A stretch of DNA of 64,000 nt, taken from positions 1 to 64,000 of the forward strand of contig JANSXF010000011.1 in assembly GCA_024743095.1 (NCBI GenBank). The letters run 5' to 3'. Positions 25,151-33,119 of the stretch are shown here, piece by piece. The translations under genes were made by a program, and so were the position numbers. A model generated the notes under the pieces. It saw nothing but the letters and a program-made list of their open reading frames with translations. It did not search any database and had not been told where the DNA came from. How positions within the stretch are numbered: position 1 is the stretch's first letter; every line of letters starts with the position of its first letter. This DNA comes from Flavobacteriaceae bacterium. GTDB taxonomy: Bacteria; Bacteroidota; Bacteroidia; Flavobacteriales; Flavobacteriaceae.

Positions 25151-26287
25151 ATGAAATTTATTTTGGCACCCGATAAATATAAAGGCTCCCTTACAGGACG
25201 CGAGTTTTGCAAAACCGTTGCTCAAGGTATCTATAAAGTTTTCCCAAAAGCGAAGGTTCTGAACATGCCCTTGGCCGATGGAGGCGATGGCACTATTGAT
25301 GTGGTGGCGGATTATCTCAACGCATCAAAGTTGAGCGTAAAGGTCAAGGACCCTCTTTTTAGGGAAATCACTACACAATATCTGCTGTCGTCGAATGGGC
25401 AAACTGCTTTTATTGAAATGTCAGAGGCATCCGGTTACAAGTTGCTCAAAAAATCCGAGATGAACTGCATGCACACTACTACATTGGGGACTGGGGAAAT
25501 GATTTTGGACGCTTTGGAGCGTGGTGCCCAAACCATATTGTTGGGGATTGGAGGCAGTGCAACCAATGATGGTGGTATGGGAATGGCCAGGGCATTGGGC
25601 TATTCATTTTTGGATGTGAAAGGAAATGAATTGAAACCTGTTGGGAGAAACTTGGAAAAGGTCGGGGAAATCCGTCAAAATAATGTCCATCCAAAGCTGT
25701 TCAAAGCTAAGGTCCAAGTAGCTTGCGATGTAAACAATCCTTTTTATGGGGAAAACGGTGCGGCCAAAATTTATGGTGCTCAAAAAGGTGCATCGAAAGA
25801 GGATATCGAGTTTTTGGATGAAGGACTCAAAAGCTTTTCCGAAATTCTTAAAACATCATTTGACATTGATGTCCAAAAAATTCCAGGTTCCGGAGCTGCC
25901 GGTGGTGTTGGTGGGGGAGCGGTAGTTTTCTTGAATGCAGAACTGGTTTCCGGAGTTGATTTGATTATGCAACTTGCCAATTTTGATGAAGCGTTGCAAG
26001 GAGCAGATTGGGTGATTACGGGCGAGGGACAATTGGATGGCCAGACTTTTTCTGGAAAAACCATCAGCGGGGTGATACGATCTGCAAAAAAGCAAAAAGT
26101 TCCTGTTGCTGCCTTTTGCGGGTCGGTCGATGTCAATATAGACAAGATGCAAGAAATGGGATTGGATTATGCGGTATCCATTCTCAATAAAATCGGGAAT
26201 CTGGACGATGCCAAAGCAAGTACAGTGGAGAACTTGAGATTGGCCAGTTACAATTTTGCCAACTTGGTGAAGCTTGGAAAAGGTTAG
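25151..26287 (+). CDS. glycerate kinase
   Basis: Phosphorylates D-glycerate with ATP in the glycerate/serine degradation route. The family start MKFILAPDKYKGSLTG is present, with ADGGDGTIDVV near residue 43 and GIGGSATNDGGMGMARALGY near 133; the C-terminal half holds GSGAAGGVGGGAVVF and VITGEGQLDGQTFSGKT. 378 aa is standard. Converges with the next gene with a 4-base overlap. Whether the product is 2- or 3-phosphoglycerate cannot be told from sequence alone; this class usually makes 2-phosphoglycerate. Confidence 0.93.
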   Translation: MKFILAPDKYKGSLTGREFCKTVAQGIYKVFPKAKVLNMPLADGGDGTIDVVADYLNASKLSVKVKDPLFREITTQYLLSSNGQTAFIEMSEASGYKLLKKSEMNCMHTTTLGTGEMILDALERGAQTILLGIGGSATNDGGMGMARALGYSFLDVKGNELKPVGRNLEKVGEIRQNNVHPKLFKAKVQVACDVNNPFYGENGAAKIYGAQKGASKEDIEFLDEGLKSFSEILKTSFDIDVQKIPGSGAAGGVGGGAVVFLNAELVSGVDLIMQLANFDEALQGADWVITGEGQLDGQTFSGKTISGVIRSAKKQKVPVAAFCGSVDVNIDKMQEMGLDYAVSILNKIGNLDDAKASTVENLRLASYNFANLVKLGKG

Positions 26288-26886
26288 CCCAAATAACTCC
26301 TGGTCATTTTAAATTCCAACGAAGTTTTTACCGTTTTCCATTCGCTGTCCAAAATGGAGAACACAACGGTATCCCTTAGGTTACCTTGCTCATCAAGACG
26401 GTGATTTCTTAAAATACCATCCTGTTTGGCACCCAACCTTAAAATGGCATTTCTGGATTGATGATTATGAAAATGTGTCCTGAATTCAACCGCAATACAG
26501 TTTAGGCTCTCGAACGCATATTTTAGCAAAATATACTTGCACTCCGTGTTTATCCCTGTTCGCTGTACTTTTTTGGAGTACCAGGTAGCACCGATTTCCA
26601 CACGTTTGTTGTTGGCGTCCACGTTTAGATAACGGGTGGTGCCCACAATGGTATTTGTTTTTTTGTTGATGACGGCAAAGGGCAATGCACCTCCCGAAGC
26701 CTGTTCGGATAGGGCAGTATCTATATAGGTGTCCATGGTTTTGGGCGAGGGAACGGCCGTATACCACAGTTCCCAAAGTTTCCCGTCGGAGGCGGCAAAG
26801 GCCAAATCCACTTTGTGCGTTTTTTGCAGGGGAACCAATTTTACCAATTCGCCTTCCAATTGAAGGGGGCGTAACCAAGAATCCAT
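26284..26886 (-). CDS. GNAT N-acetyltransferase, RimJ/RimL type
   Basis: Acetyl-CoA dependent acyltransferase fold: GELVKLVPLQKTHKVDL at the N side, VGTTRYLNVDANNKRVEIGATWYSKKVQRTGIN (acetyl-CoA binding region), FRTHFHNHQSRNAILRLGAKQDGILRNHR, the conserved end of RimJ/RimL-like enzymes. 200 aa. Substrate unknown. Divergent from nothing and convergent with glycerate kinase (4 bases shared). Confidence 0.88.
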   Translation of the reverse strand: MDSWLRPLQLEGELVKLVPLQKTHKVDLAFAASDGKLWELWYTAVPSPKTMDTYIDTALSEQASGGALPFAVINKKTNTIVGTTRYLNVDANNKRVEIGATWYSKKVQRTGINTECKYILLKYAFESLNCIAVEFRTHFHNHQSRNAILRLGAKQDGILRNHRLDEQGNLRDTVVFSILDSEWKTVKTSLEFKMTRSYLG

Positions 26887-26942
26887 AGGTTGAATTTAAA
26901 GTTCAAATATAAGTTTTCATCCATCGATTTGAACAAAGAAAA

Positions 26943-26963
26943 AGCCAGGGAAAACCCCTGGCT
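26943..26963 (-). terminator. intrinsic terminator after the 26996-27466 gene
   Basis: AGCCAGGG and CCCTGGCT pair over an AAAAC loop; on the minus strand the stem is followed by TTTTTCTTTG. It lies 33 bases past the stop codon. Confidence 0.75.
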
Positions 26964-26995
26964 CCATCATCAATCAAAAAACGAAATCATATCAA

Positions 26996-27466
26996 CTATT
27001 CCGATTCAAATTCCTCAATTATAAAGAAGCTTTTATCCTTCTTGTCAATGAGGTAATTGCTTTCCAATACATTGTAGTGCATGGACCTATCGTCAACGTT
27101 AATATCAAAACCGTTATCGGTCTGTACCACCTCAAAGTTGTTCCTTTCGGAACCTTTATATTTTAGTACCATATAATCGTCGTAGTTGGCATCGGAGTCA
27201 CTATCAATGGCGACCAATTTGGTGACATATGCGGAAGATGGTTTCCTGTCTTGGTTGACCATGCCTTTGTCCTTACTGTCGAGTTCCATGGTATAATTCC
27301 TTCGTTCCATCACTTTAACGCTATATTCCATTTCCTTACCATTTTCGGAAACGGTAAAGGTTTTTAACTGTGTAGTGGCCTTCATGACCCCGGAATTTTT
27401 ATTTTGGCCATAACCTGCAAATGCGGTCAGGGTTGCTAATGATAGTATGCTAATGAACTTTTTCAT
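26996..27466 (-). CDS. secreted protein of unknown function (156 aa)
   Basis: Signal peptide (about residues 1-20, ending AGYGQ). The mature part shows alternating beta-like stretches (TFTVSENGKEMEYSVKVMERRNYTME, DDYMVLKYKGSE, NVLESNYLIDKKDKSFFIIEEFE). Not recognised. Followed by a good terminator, so it is a single-gene transcript. 50 bases downstream of the Dps gene on the same strand. Confidence 0.8.
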   Translation of the reverse strand: MKKFISILSLATLTAFAGYGQNKNSGVMKATTQLKTFTVSENGKEMEYSVKVMERRNYTMELDSKDKGMVNQDRKPSSAYVTKLVAIDSDSDANYDDYMVLKYKGSERNNFEVVQTDNGFDINVDDRSMHYNVLESNYLIDKKDKSFFIIEEFESE

Positions 27467-27516
27467 AGTGTAGTTTTACGGTTAATAAATCAGTTTGCCG
27501 AATGTATTTTATTCTA

Positions 27517-28011
27517 CTACTTTAAATAAACGGTGAACATCCAGTGTCTTTTTTCCAATTCGGTCATAAATTCGGTGAGCATGTTCTCAGTGACCACATC
27601 GCCCGTTTCCAGGGCAGCGTTTACGGCATCCAACATATTATTGTGCAAAATTTCGAAGTCGTGCAACACTTCCCTTACCATTTCCAGAGCAGAAATGTTT
27701 TTTTCCTGTTCCTTGATCTCTGAAAGTTCGAGTGTTTTTTTGAGCGAAAAATTGCTTTTTACACCGAATACACGGATTCTTTCGGCAACAATGTCAATGT
27801 TTTCCTTTACCGTGTTGTATTCATTTTCGAACTCCTCGTGCAGTTCAAAGAATTCTGGCCCTTCGATATTCCAGTGAAAGTTTCTCAATTTGTTGTAGAA
27901 AACCTGATAGTTGGCCAAGAGTGTATTTAGGCTCACAACAATTTCGGCAGTCTCCAAATATGTGAATCCTAATTTTTTAAAGGTTTTATTTTGTGCTTTA
28001 ACAGCTTCCAT
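27517..28011 (-). CDS. dps: Dps-family ferritin-like DNA-protection protein
   Basis: Forms a dodecameric shell that oxidises and stores iron and shields DNA during starvation or peroxide stress. The dimer-interface ferroxidase ligands are visible in NFHWNIEGPEFFELHEEFENEY (His and Glu residues at about 43-66), and the four-helix length (164 aa) is standard. The N-terminal about 20 residues carry several Lys (KAQNKTFKKLG), as in DNA-binding Dps proteins. No OxyR-type site was recognisable upstream. Confidence 0.92.
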   Translation of the reverse strand: MEAVKAQNKTFKKLGFTYLETAEIVVSLNTLLANYQVFYNKLRNFHWNIEGPEFFELHEEFENEYNTVKENIDIVAERIRVFGVKSNFSLKKTLELSEIKEQEKNISALEMVREVLHDFEILHNNMLDAVNAALETGDVVTENMLTEFMTELEKRHWMFTVYLK

Positions 28012-28209
28012 ATTAGATTTTTTGATTTGTTCAACATAAAATTACATAGCAAGAGCCGGGAGGATCGATCGTAATGATGTAAATGTTGATGCAAAAGGTA
28101 ATCGGGCGTTTCTTAAATGGTGAAATGGCCCGTAGGACTGTTAATTCGAGAGAAATATGCGTTTAGGATATTCTGACCCCGAAATTATGGTTTAGCAAAA
28201 ATGATCGAA

Positions 28210-28434
28210 TCAGGTGGTTTCTTGGTCGTCTATAATAAATCCCTTGCGCAGGGAAAGGTAAACGTCCGAGGAAATATCGGTAACATATTCCTTTTCCCCG
28301 TTGAACACTTTTTGCGGCTCTTTGTTTACAGGGTCGTGTTCCTGCACATAGATGGTGTCCAATTTATCGTACAGCACTTTACCTAGACTGAACCTTTTTA
28401 TAACAGTGTATTTGTTAATACTTCGGATGGACAT
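28210..28434 (-). CDS. small hypothetical protein (74 aa)
   Basis: ATG at 28434 encodes MSIRSINKYTVIKRFSLGK, then VLYDKLDTIYVQEHD and EKEYVTDISSDVYLSLRKGF. The codon choice and alternating charged/hydrophobic pattern look coding; a GTG 18 codons upstream is also possible. Not recognised; soluble. If not a gene, 28012-28624 would be a 613-base gap with nothing else in it except the leader of the short ssb. Confidence 0.5.
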   Translation of the reverse strand: MSIRSINKYTVIKRFSLGKVLYDKLDTIYVQEHDPVNKEPQKVFNGEKEYVTDISSDVYLSLRKGFIIDDQETT

Positions 28435-28624
28435 GCAGTAAGTGGTTTTTGGTTGCCTATTTTGACACAATTGCCCTGGTTTGGTCACTTTAAAATAAGT
28501 GTAATTGATTACATAGGTTTACAAACGGGAACAAACGATTACAGGCCAAAAAGACTTTTAAGTGCTTCTGAGTTTGCATCGTCGGACAATGAGGTTCATA
28601 AGTAAATGTCCAAATCTTATTAGT

Positions 28625-28858
28625 ATGAATTCACTTAGAAACAAAGTACAATTGATCGGTAACTTGGGAAACGGCCCTGAAATCATTACTGTGGAAAAAT
28701 GGACCAAATTGGCAGCAATATCGGAGGATTTTTTATCGAAGGCACAAAAGGCGGTCATAGAAGGAAAACTCATAAATCCTTCTTACGGGACCAATGAGGG
28801 CGATAAAGGATACATCACCGAAATTAAATGTAACGAATTGTTGATGCTTGGAAAATAA
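28625..28858 (+). CDS. internally deleted single-stranded DNA-binding protein (77 aa)
   Basis: Starts MNSLRNKVQLIGNLGNGPEI, the typical N terminus of flavobacterial SSB, and ends YITEIKCNELLMLGK, also as in SSB, but the middle is missing: WTKLAAISEDFLSKAQKAVIEGKL follows only a few residues after PEI. A full homologue is about 112 aa, so about 35 residues covering OB-fold strands 2-3 and an aromatic DNA-contact position are absent. The frame is intact. Probably a relic or a non-canonical mini-SSB; the true ssb would be elsewhere. A terminator follows. Confidence 0.7.
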   Translation: MNSLRNKVQLIGNLGNGPEIITVEKWTKLAAISEDFLSKAQKAVIEGKLINPSYGTNEGDKGYITEIKCNELLMLGK

Positions 28859-28879
28859 TCAACAACATGATGTGACAGA

Positions 28880-28905
28880 AAAAGGAGGCCTCGTCTCCTT
28901 TTTTC
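28880..28905 (+). terminator. intrinsic terminator after the short ssb
   Basis: AAAAAGGAG, seven-base loop, CTCCTTTTTT, with the T run completing the stem; 21 bases past the stop codon. Confidence 0.65.
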
Positions 28906-28997
28906 TTGGGAGTAGGGTAATTATTTTTTTAGTTGTTATAAGAGAGAACACCAGAACTTTTTTCGAATGGACAACGTAAGTATAATAAATACGAGGG

Positions 28998-29414
28998 ATG
29001 AGATTAAGAGTTCAAATATTGGTACTTTTTGCCCTAGGGGCAATCACTAACATATTCGCACAGGATAACGAAATATCCTTTTATGAAAAACAGGCGCGTA
29101 AAGATGCCCAACATGAACAATTGTCTGTTTTTTTCTCCATGGAAGATGAAAGGGATTTCTGGAAGGACCAGTCAGGCTATGAGAATGATTTGGAGACCCA
29201 AGATAATGCGTCTTACCATATTTATATGAAAGTAAAACAATCGGCCTATTTAGGGCACGCAAAATCCTGTGGAAATCATTGTGGGCACAGTAGCTATTAT
29301 TATCAAAGAGCCGGTTTATATCTTACCTATAACGCCAAACAAGATATCTCGAAAGAGACGATTGCAGAGGTGCGGCAAATAGCATCGCCCCGAATTTATA
29401 AACATAGACTTTAG
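28998..29414 (+). CDS. secreted protein of unknown function (138 aa)
   Basis: Signal peptide (about residues 1-21, ending TNIFAQ). The mature part is polar, with a His/Cys patch AKSCGNHCGHSSYYYQRAG (about 88-106) that could bind a metal. No family recognised. Single gene with a strong terminator after it. Confidence 0.78.
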   Translation: MRLRVQILVLFALGAITNIFAQDNEISFYEKQARKDAQHEQLSVFFSMEDERDFWKDQSGYENDLETQDNASYHIYMKVKQSAYLGHAKSCGNHCGHSSYYYQRAGLYLTYNAKQDISKETIAEVRQIASPRIYKHRL

Positions 29415-29425
29415 TTAATTAGTCG

Positions 29426-29453
29426 AAAAACGCCCCATTTTTGGGGCGTTTTT
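29426..29453. terminator. bidirectional intrinsic terminator
   Basis: AAAAACGCCCCA, TTTT loop, TGGGGCGTTTTT. The A and T runs on both sides let it serve the plus-strand gene ending at 29414 and the minus-strand peptidase ending at 29469. Confidence 0.85.
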
Positions 29454-29468
29454 TGTTGAGTATGCTTA

Positions 29469-31022
29469 TTAATTCTGACCTCCGTTACGTTCGGGTGACC
29501 GTGGCTCCGGCCACTCCAGTTGCTCGCCAGTTCTATTGCTAATGGGCAACACGGCTTTTTCTCGAGATGTTTTCTCGGGATGCTCGCTTGCCATATAGGC
29601 CAAAATTGCCGTTAGGATGGCATTGTTCCTTACATCATCAAAGATAATTTTGTCGTAGGTGTCCCTGTTGGTATGCCAAGTATAGTTCCAGTAGGACCAG
29701 TTTAAGGAACTCAAACTAAAGGCAGGTGCTCCCGCCGCTTGAAAAGAGGCATAATCAGAACCACCACGTGCGGGTGTGCCAGGAAAAGTGGTTTCTATCT
29801 CGTCCGTGATTTCTGATGGTACTTCATGCAACCATTTTCCAAGATAATCATAAGCATTCAAGAAGCCTCCGCCGGAAATTCTGACTACCCTTCCCGTACC
29901 ATTATCTTGGTTGAAAAGAGCCTGTACTCCCTCCACAATTTCAGGATTGTCTTCAACAAAGGCTCTGGAACCGTTAAGACCTTGTTCTTCGCTTCCCCAA
30001 TGCCCAACCAAAATGGTTCGCTTTGGGTTGGGATATGCTTTTTTCAAAATACGCATGGCCTCCATCATTACCAAAGTTCCCGTACCGTTATCGGTAGCTC
30101 CGGTTCCGCCATCCCAAGAATCAAAATGGGCGGAAAGGACCACATATTCATCAGGCTTTTCCGAACCCTCGATTTCTGCAATGGTATTGAAGGTTGGCAT
30201 TTTACCTAAATCTTTTGATTCGGCCACCACGTGAAGCTGCGGTTTTTGACCTGATTCAACCAAGCGATACAACATGCCATAATCTTCCAGTTCCAAATCC
30301 ACCGTGGGGATTTCCTTGGTGTAGGCCCCGAATATTTTGTTCACTCCAAAACCGTTGGACCAATAGGAGGCTACAATACCAACTGCACCAGCTTCTTCAA
30401 GGGCAATGGGCAAAGAACGTCTGTTCAAACCTATATTGCCCATGTTTTGATCCCATGCTTTGGATTGCTCTTCACGCTCCTTCCTCATTTTTTCAAAGGA
30501 CTTTTCAGTAGCAAACTCTTCCCAGTTGTAATCAGGCCTACCTGTTGGTTGGGGCATGGAGATCATTACCAGTTTACCCTTAACATTTGGAAGCCAGTTT
30601 TTAAATTCCATGGAGTCGGAAACCGTAGGTAAAACGATTAGTTCGGCAGTAACTCCTTTTTTTGGTGTACTTGGGCTCCAGGCCAATTGGGTTCCCCTGA
30701 GAGTTTGTACTCTTGGATGTACCATATCAATATGGCTGATGCCGCGTTCCCATCCTTTCCATTCGCCCCATTGCTCGTTACGGGCAGGAATTCCCCAACT
30801 CTCGTATTTGGCGACGGCCCAATCATGAGCCTTTTTCATTTGGGGAGTACCCACCAAACGTGGGCCAATACCATCCATTAGCTGATGGCCTAGTGTTTCT
30901 AGTTGGGAGTTTTCATTGGCTTCTTGAATAATTGCTTCAATCACGGCATCCTTGTCCTGCGCCACTGTTGAAATGCTGGACATAAGGAGCATGGTAAGTA
31001 AAAAACAGGTTTTTTTGATCAT
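29469..31022 (-). CDS. secreted M28 peptidase (carboxypeptidase Q-like)
   Basis: Signal peptide (about residues 1-21, ending ISTVAQ). A PA-like insert (about 125-255) lies before the M28 catalytic core, as in plasma glutamate carboxypeptidase. Zinc ligands and catalytic Glu are visible in VVLSAHFDSWDGG, GATDNGTGT and GHWGSEEQGLNGSRAF; a late His lies in YTWHTNRDTYD. 517 aa is normal. Likely trims dipeptides or C-terminal residues in the periplasm. Shares the 29426-29453 terminator. Confidence 0.9.
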   Translation of the reverse strand: MIKKTCFLLTMLLMSSISTVAQDKDAVIEAIIQEANENSQLETLGHQLMDGIGPRLVGTPQMKKAHDWAVAKYESWGIPARNEQWGEWKGWERGISHIDMVHPRVQTLRGTQLAWSPSTPKKGVTAELIVLPTVSDSMEFKNWLPNVKGKLVMISMPQPTGRPDYNWEEFATEKSFEKMRKEREEQSKAWDQNMGNIGLNRRSLPIALEEAGAVGIVASYWSNGFGVNKIFGAYTKEIPTVDLELEDYGMLYRLVESGQKPQLHVVAESKDLGKMPTFNTIAEIEGSEKPDEYVVLSAHFDSWDGGTGATDNGTGTLVMMEAMRILKKAYPNPKRTILVGHWGSEEQGLNGSRAFVEDNPEIVEGVQALFNQDNGTGRVVRISGGGFLNAYDYLGKWLHEVPSEITDEIETTFPGTPARGGSDYASFQAAGAPAFSLSSLNWSYWNYTWHTNRDTYDKIIFDDVRNNAILTAILAYMASEHPEKTSREKAVLPISNRTGEQLEWPEPRSPERNGGQN

Positions 31023-31097
31023 AGTTTTTAGTTTGCCCTAAAAATAGGACAAATACGGAAACCAAATGTCTTTGAAAAGGAATTTAAGAGAAGTGGG

Positions 31098-31268
31098 TTA
31101 AGCTACTTTTTTCATCAAATCGAAGCAAGGACATTTTTTACAGCGTTTTTTCTCGCTTTTCTGGTATTTTTCGCAGCACTTTGATTTTACCTTACCTGTC
31201 GGAGGTAATTCCCGAAGTAAAGCTTTTTTAAATTTTTTCTTTTCTTTTTTCTTTTTGCCCATGGCCAT
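31098..31268 (-). CDS. tiny Lys/Cys-rich protein (54-56 aa)
   Basis: Minus strand ATG at 31268 (or 31262) encodes MAMGKKKKEKKKFKKALL, then PTGKVKSKCCEKYQKSEKKRCKKCPCFDL and ends MKKVA. The Cys pattern CC-x9-10-C-x2-C-x-C is clearly constrained, which suggests metal binding, and the Lys-rich start suggests nucleic-acid contact. It lies in the gap between the PAP2 and M28 peptidase genes, all on the minus strand. I know of similar short Cys-rich ORFs in flavobacteria but no assigned function. Confidence 0.65.
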   Translation of the reverse strand: MAMGKKKKEKKKFKKALLRELPPTGKVKSKCCEKYQKSEKKRCKKCPCFDLMKKVA

Positions 31269-31344
31269 TTGCGAAATAGTGCACGAAAATAATTATTTTA
31301 AATCAATCTAAATAAATAATTAACACAAATATGCTCTCAATAGA

Positions 31345-32187
31345 TTAAAAATGAAGGGATAGGCCTAATGTGTTTGGTCCAAAGGAAAGGTTCCAACTTA
31401 CGTTTTTAGGCTTTTGATCGTTGTACTTTTCATCATATTTGGAATCAAGGTACCTGTCTATGGATTCCACTATGAAAATACTCAGTACCGTGCTGAAAGC
31501 TACGTCAGATACCCAATGAAAGTCATCCATTACCCTGACCAGCCCTGGAATCATACCAATGGTATACAATCCTCCTTTTACCCAAGGACTCTTAAATTGC
31601 TTGGCAATGGCATAGGCGTTACTGAAAGCCAGCATTGCATGGCCCGATGGAAAAGAGTCATAATCGTATACCCTATCCAAATGCAGTGGGTCGAATGTGG
31701 ACGAACCTGCCCCGCTTTTGGGCCGGGCCCTACCAATGATACGTTTGCTCACTTGTTGAAGAAAACCTCCGGCGGTGGCCGAAGAAATCAAGAGTACCCC
31801 GGTACGTCTAAGTTTTTCATTTTTGGTGAACAGACCTGCCAGATAAACTCCCCCTGTGAGCATATAATTGTTTTCGGGACTTCCGTACTGGTGACCGTAA
31901 TCCATGATCACATCGGGGATGTCTTGGTCAAAACCATTTTTCCAGTGGTTGAGTTCTTCATCAACGGTAAAAAGGAGAAGTGTGCCCCCGGTCAAATAAC
32001 CAAAATTGGCCCAGTCGTTACCTTGCCAGTGGAGTGGACGGGAATAGGAATATCCGACTCCGCCGAACATATTCCCAATATCATAGGTAAAGTTGTTCCA
32101 AAGATTTTTTTCTTTTTTTTGCTGTAATTCTTGACCTGTCACAGAGGAGGTCAATAAAAGAAGAATGAGATGTTTAAAAACTTTCAT
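31345..32187 (-). CDS. PAP2-superfamily phosphatase
   Basis: Start at MKVFKHLILLLL (32187) because it gives a signal peptide (ending SSVTGQ); the frame is open 9 codons higher. The three PAP2 motifs are present: KRIIGRARP near 160, SFPSGHAM near 190, and VRVMDDFHWVSD near 233. Such enzymes dephosphorylate lipid phosphates such as undecaprenyl pyrophosphate or phosphatidate. Several moderately hydrophobic segments suggest a membrane or periplasmic location. Preceded by the histone-deacetylase-like gene on the same strand, 29 bases away. Confidence 0.87.
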   Translation of the reverse strand: MKVFKHLILLLLTSSVTGQELQQKKEKNLWNNFTYDIGNMFGGVGYSYSRPLHWQGNDWANFGYLTGGTLLLFTVDEELNHWKNGFDQDIPDVIMDYGHQYGSPENNYMLTGGVYLAGLFTKNEKLRRTGVLLISSATAGGFLQQVSKRIIGRARPKSGAGSSTFDPLHLDRVYDYDSFPSGHAMLAFSNAYAIAKQFKSPWVKGGLYTIGMIPGLVRVMDDFHWVSDVAFSTVLSIFIVESIDRYLDSKYDEKYNDQKPKNVSWNLSFGPNTLGLSLHF

Positions 32188-32216
32188 GAGGTTATGAACA
32201 AAAGTAGTCGACAAAA

Positions 32217-33119
32217 TTACTCATAAATATCTTTTGCCGACCGAAAAGTATTGGCGTGTGCCTCAACAATTATTTTGATGTCAGGAGAATAACCGCCACC
32301 CATACTACATTGAACAGGTATTTGGGAGTCATGGCAAGTTTGAAGTACAAAGCGGTCCCGCTCCTTGCATCCTTCCAAGGTCAGGGACAAGGTGCCGAGC
32401 TTGTCGGATTCCAGTACATCCACCCCGCAGAGGTAGAATATAAAATTGGGCCGAACCTGTTCCAATAATTCAGGTAATGTCTTTTTTAGAATGGAAAGAT
32501 ATTCATCATCCGTAGTTCCCTTTTCCAAAGGAATATCCAAGTCAGATACTTCCTTTTTAAACGGATAATTGCCCTTGCCGTGCATGGAAAATGTAAAAAC
32601 AGAATGGTCGGTCTTAAAAATTTCGGCCGTACCATTGCCTTGGTGGACATCCAAGTCCACAAGCAGTATTTTTTCAGCTAATTTGTGGTTCAAAAGGTAC
32701 TTGGCACCAATGGCTTGGTCGTTCAACATGCAAAAAGCTTCGCCCCTGTCCGAGTAGGCATGGTGTGTTCCTCCCGCAATGTTCATGGCAATACCATGTT
32801 CAAAGGCAAAATGGCAACCTTTGATGGTGCCATCGGCAATGATATGTTCCCGTTTAACTAGCTCATCACTTAAGGGAAAACCGATTTTTCTAGCTTCACT
32901 TTTTGTAAGTTCTAGTGCTACCAAGTTTGTATAGTAGGACTCCTTGTGCACGGCCAAAATATGATGGTCCTCTGGAATAGAGGGCTCAAAAAAGTTATCT
33001 TCCGAGCAAGTACCTTCATAAAGCAATTGCTGTGGCAGTAACCCGTATTTGATCATGGGAAACCGATGACCTTCTGGCAACGGATGTTTGTAAATGGGAT
33101 GATAGGCTATTTTGAGCAT
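32217..33119 (-). CDS. histone deacetylase-like (AcuC/class II) amidohydrolase
   Basis: Zinc-dependent deacetylase fold: AGGTHHAYSDRGEAFCMLND (His-His charge relay, about 136-155), LLVDLDVHQGNGTAEIF (metal ligands Asp and His, about 170-186) and FYLCGVDVLESDKLG (second metal Asp). Length 300 aa fits bacterial members. Substrate could be an acetylated protein, polyamine or small molecule. Its start overlaps the Tex stop codon by a base, so it is probably translated from the same mRNA as Tex. Confidence 0.88.
   Translation of the reverse strand: MLKIAYHPIYKHPLPEGHRFPMIKYGLLPQQLLYEGTCSEDNFFEPSIPEDHHILAVHKESYYTNLVALELTKSEARKIGFPLSDELVKREHIIADGTIKGCHFAFEHGIAMNIAGGTHHAYSDRGEAFCMLNDQAIGAKYLLNHKLAEKILLVDLDVHQGNGTAEIFKTDHSVFTFSMHGKGNYPFKKEVSDLDIPLEKGTTDDEYLSILKKTLPELLEQVRPNFIFYLCGVDVLESDKLGTLSLTLEGCKERDRFVLQTCHDSQIPVQCSMGGGYSPDIKIIVEAHANTFRSAKDIYE

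Noticed and set aside
28201..28386. Plus-strand ORF of 61 codons in the dps-ssb gap
   Set aside because: Overlaps the better minus-strand candidate and has hydrophobic, shadow-like composition.
31414..32127. 237-codon plus-strand ORF
   Set aside because: Lies opposite the PAP2 phosphatase gene whose catalytic motifs are clear; its own sequence shows no protein-like pattern.
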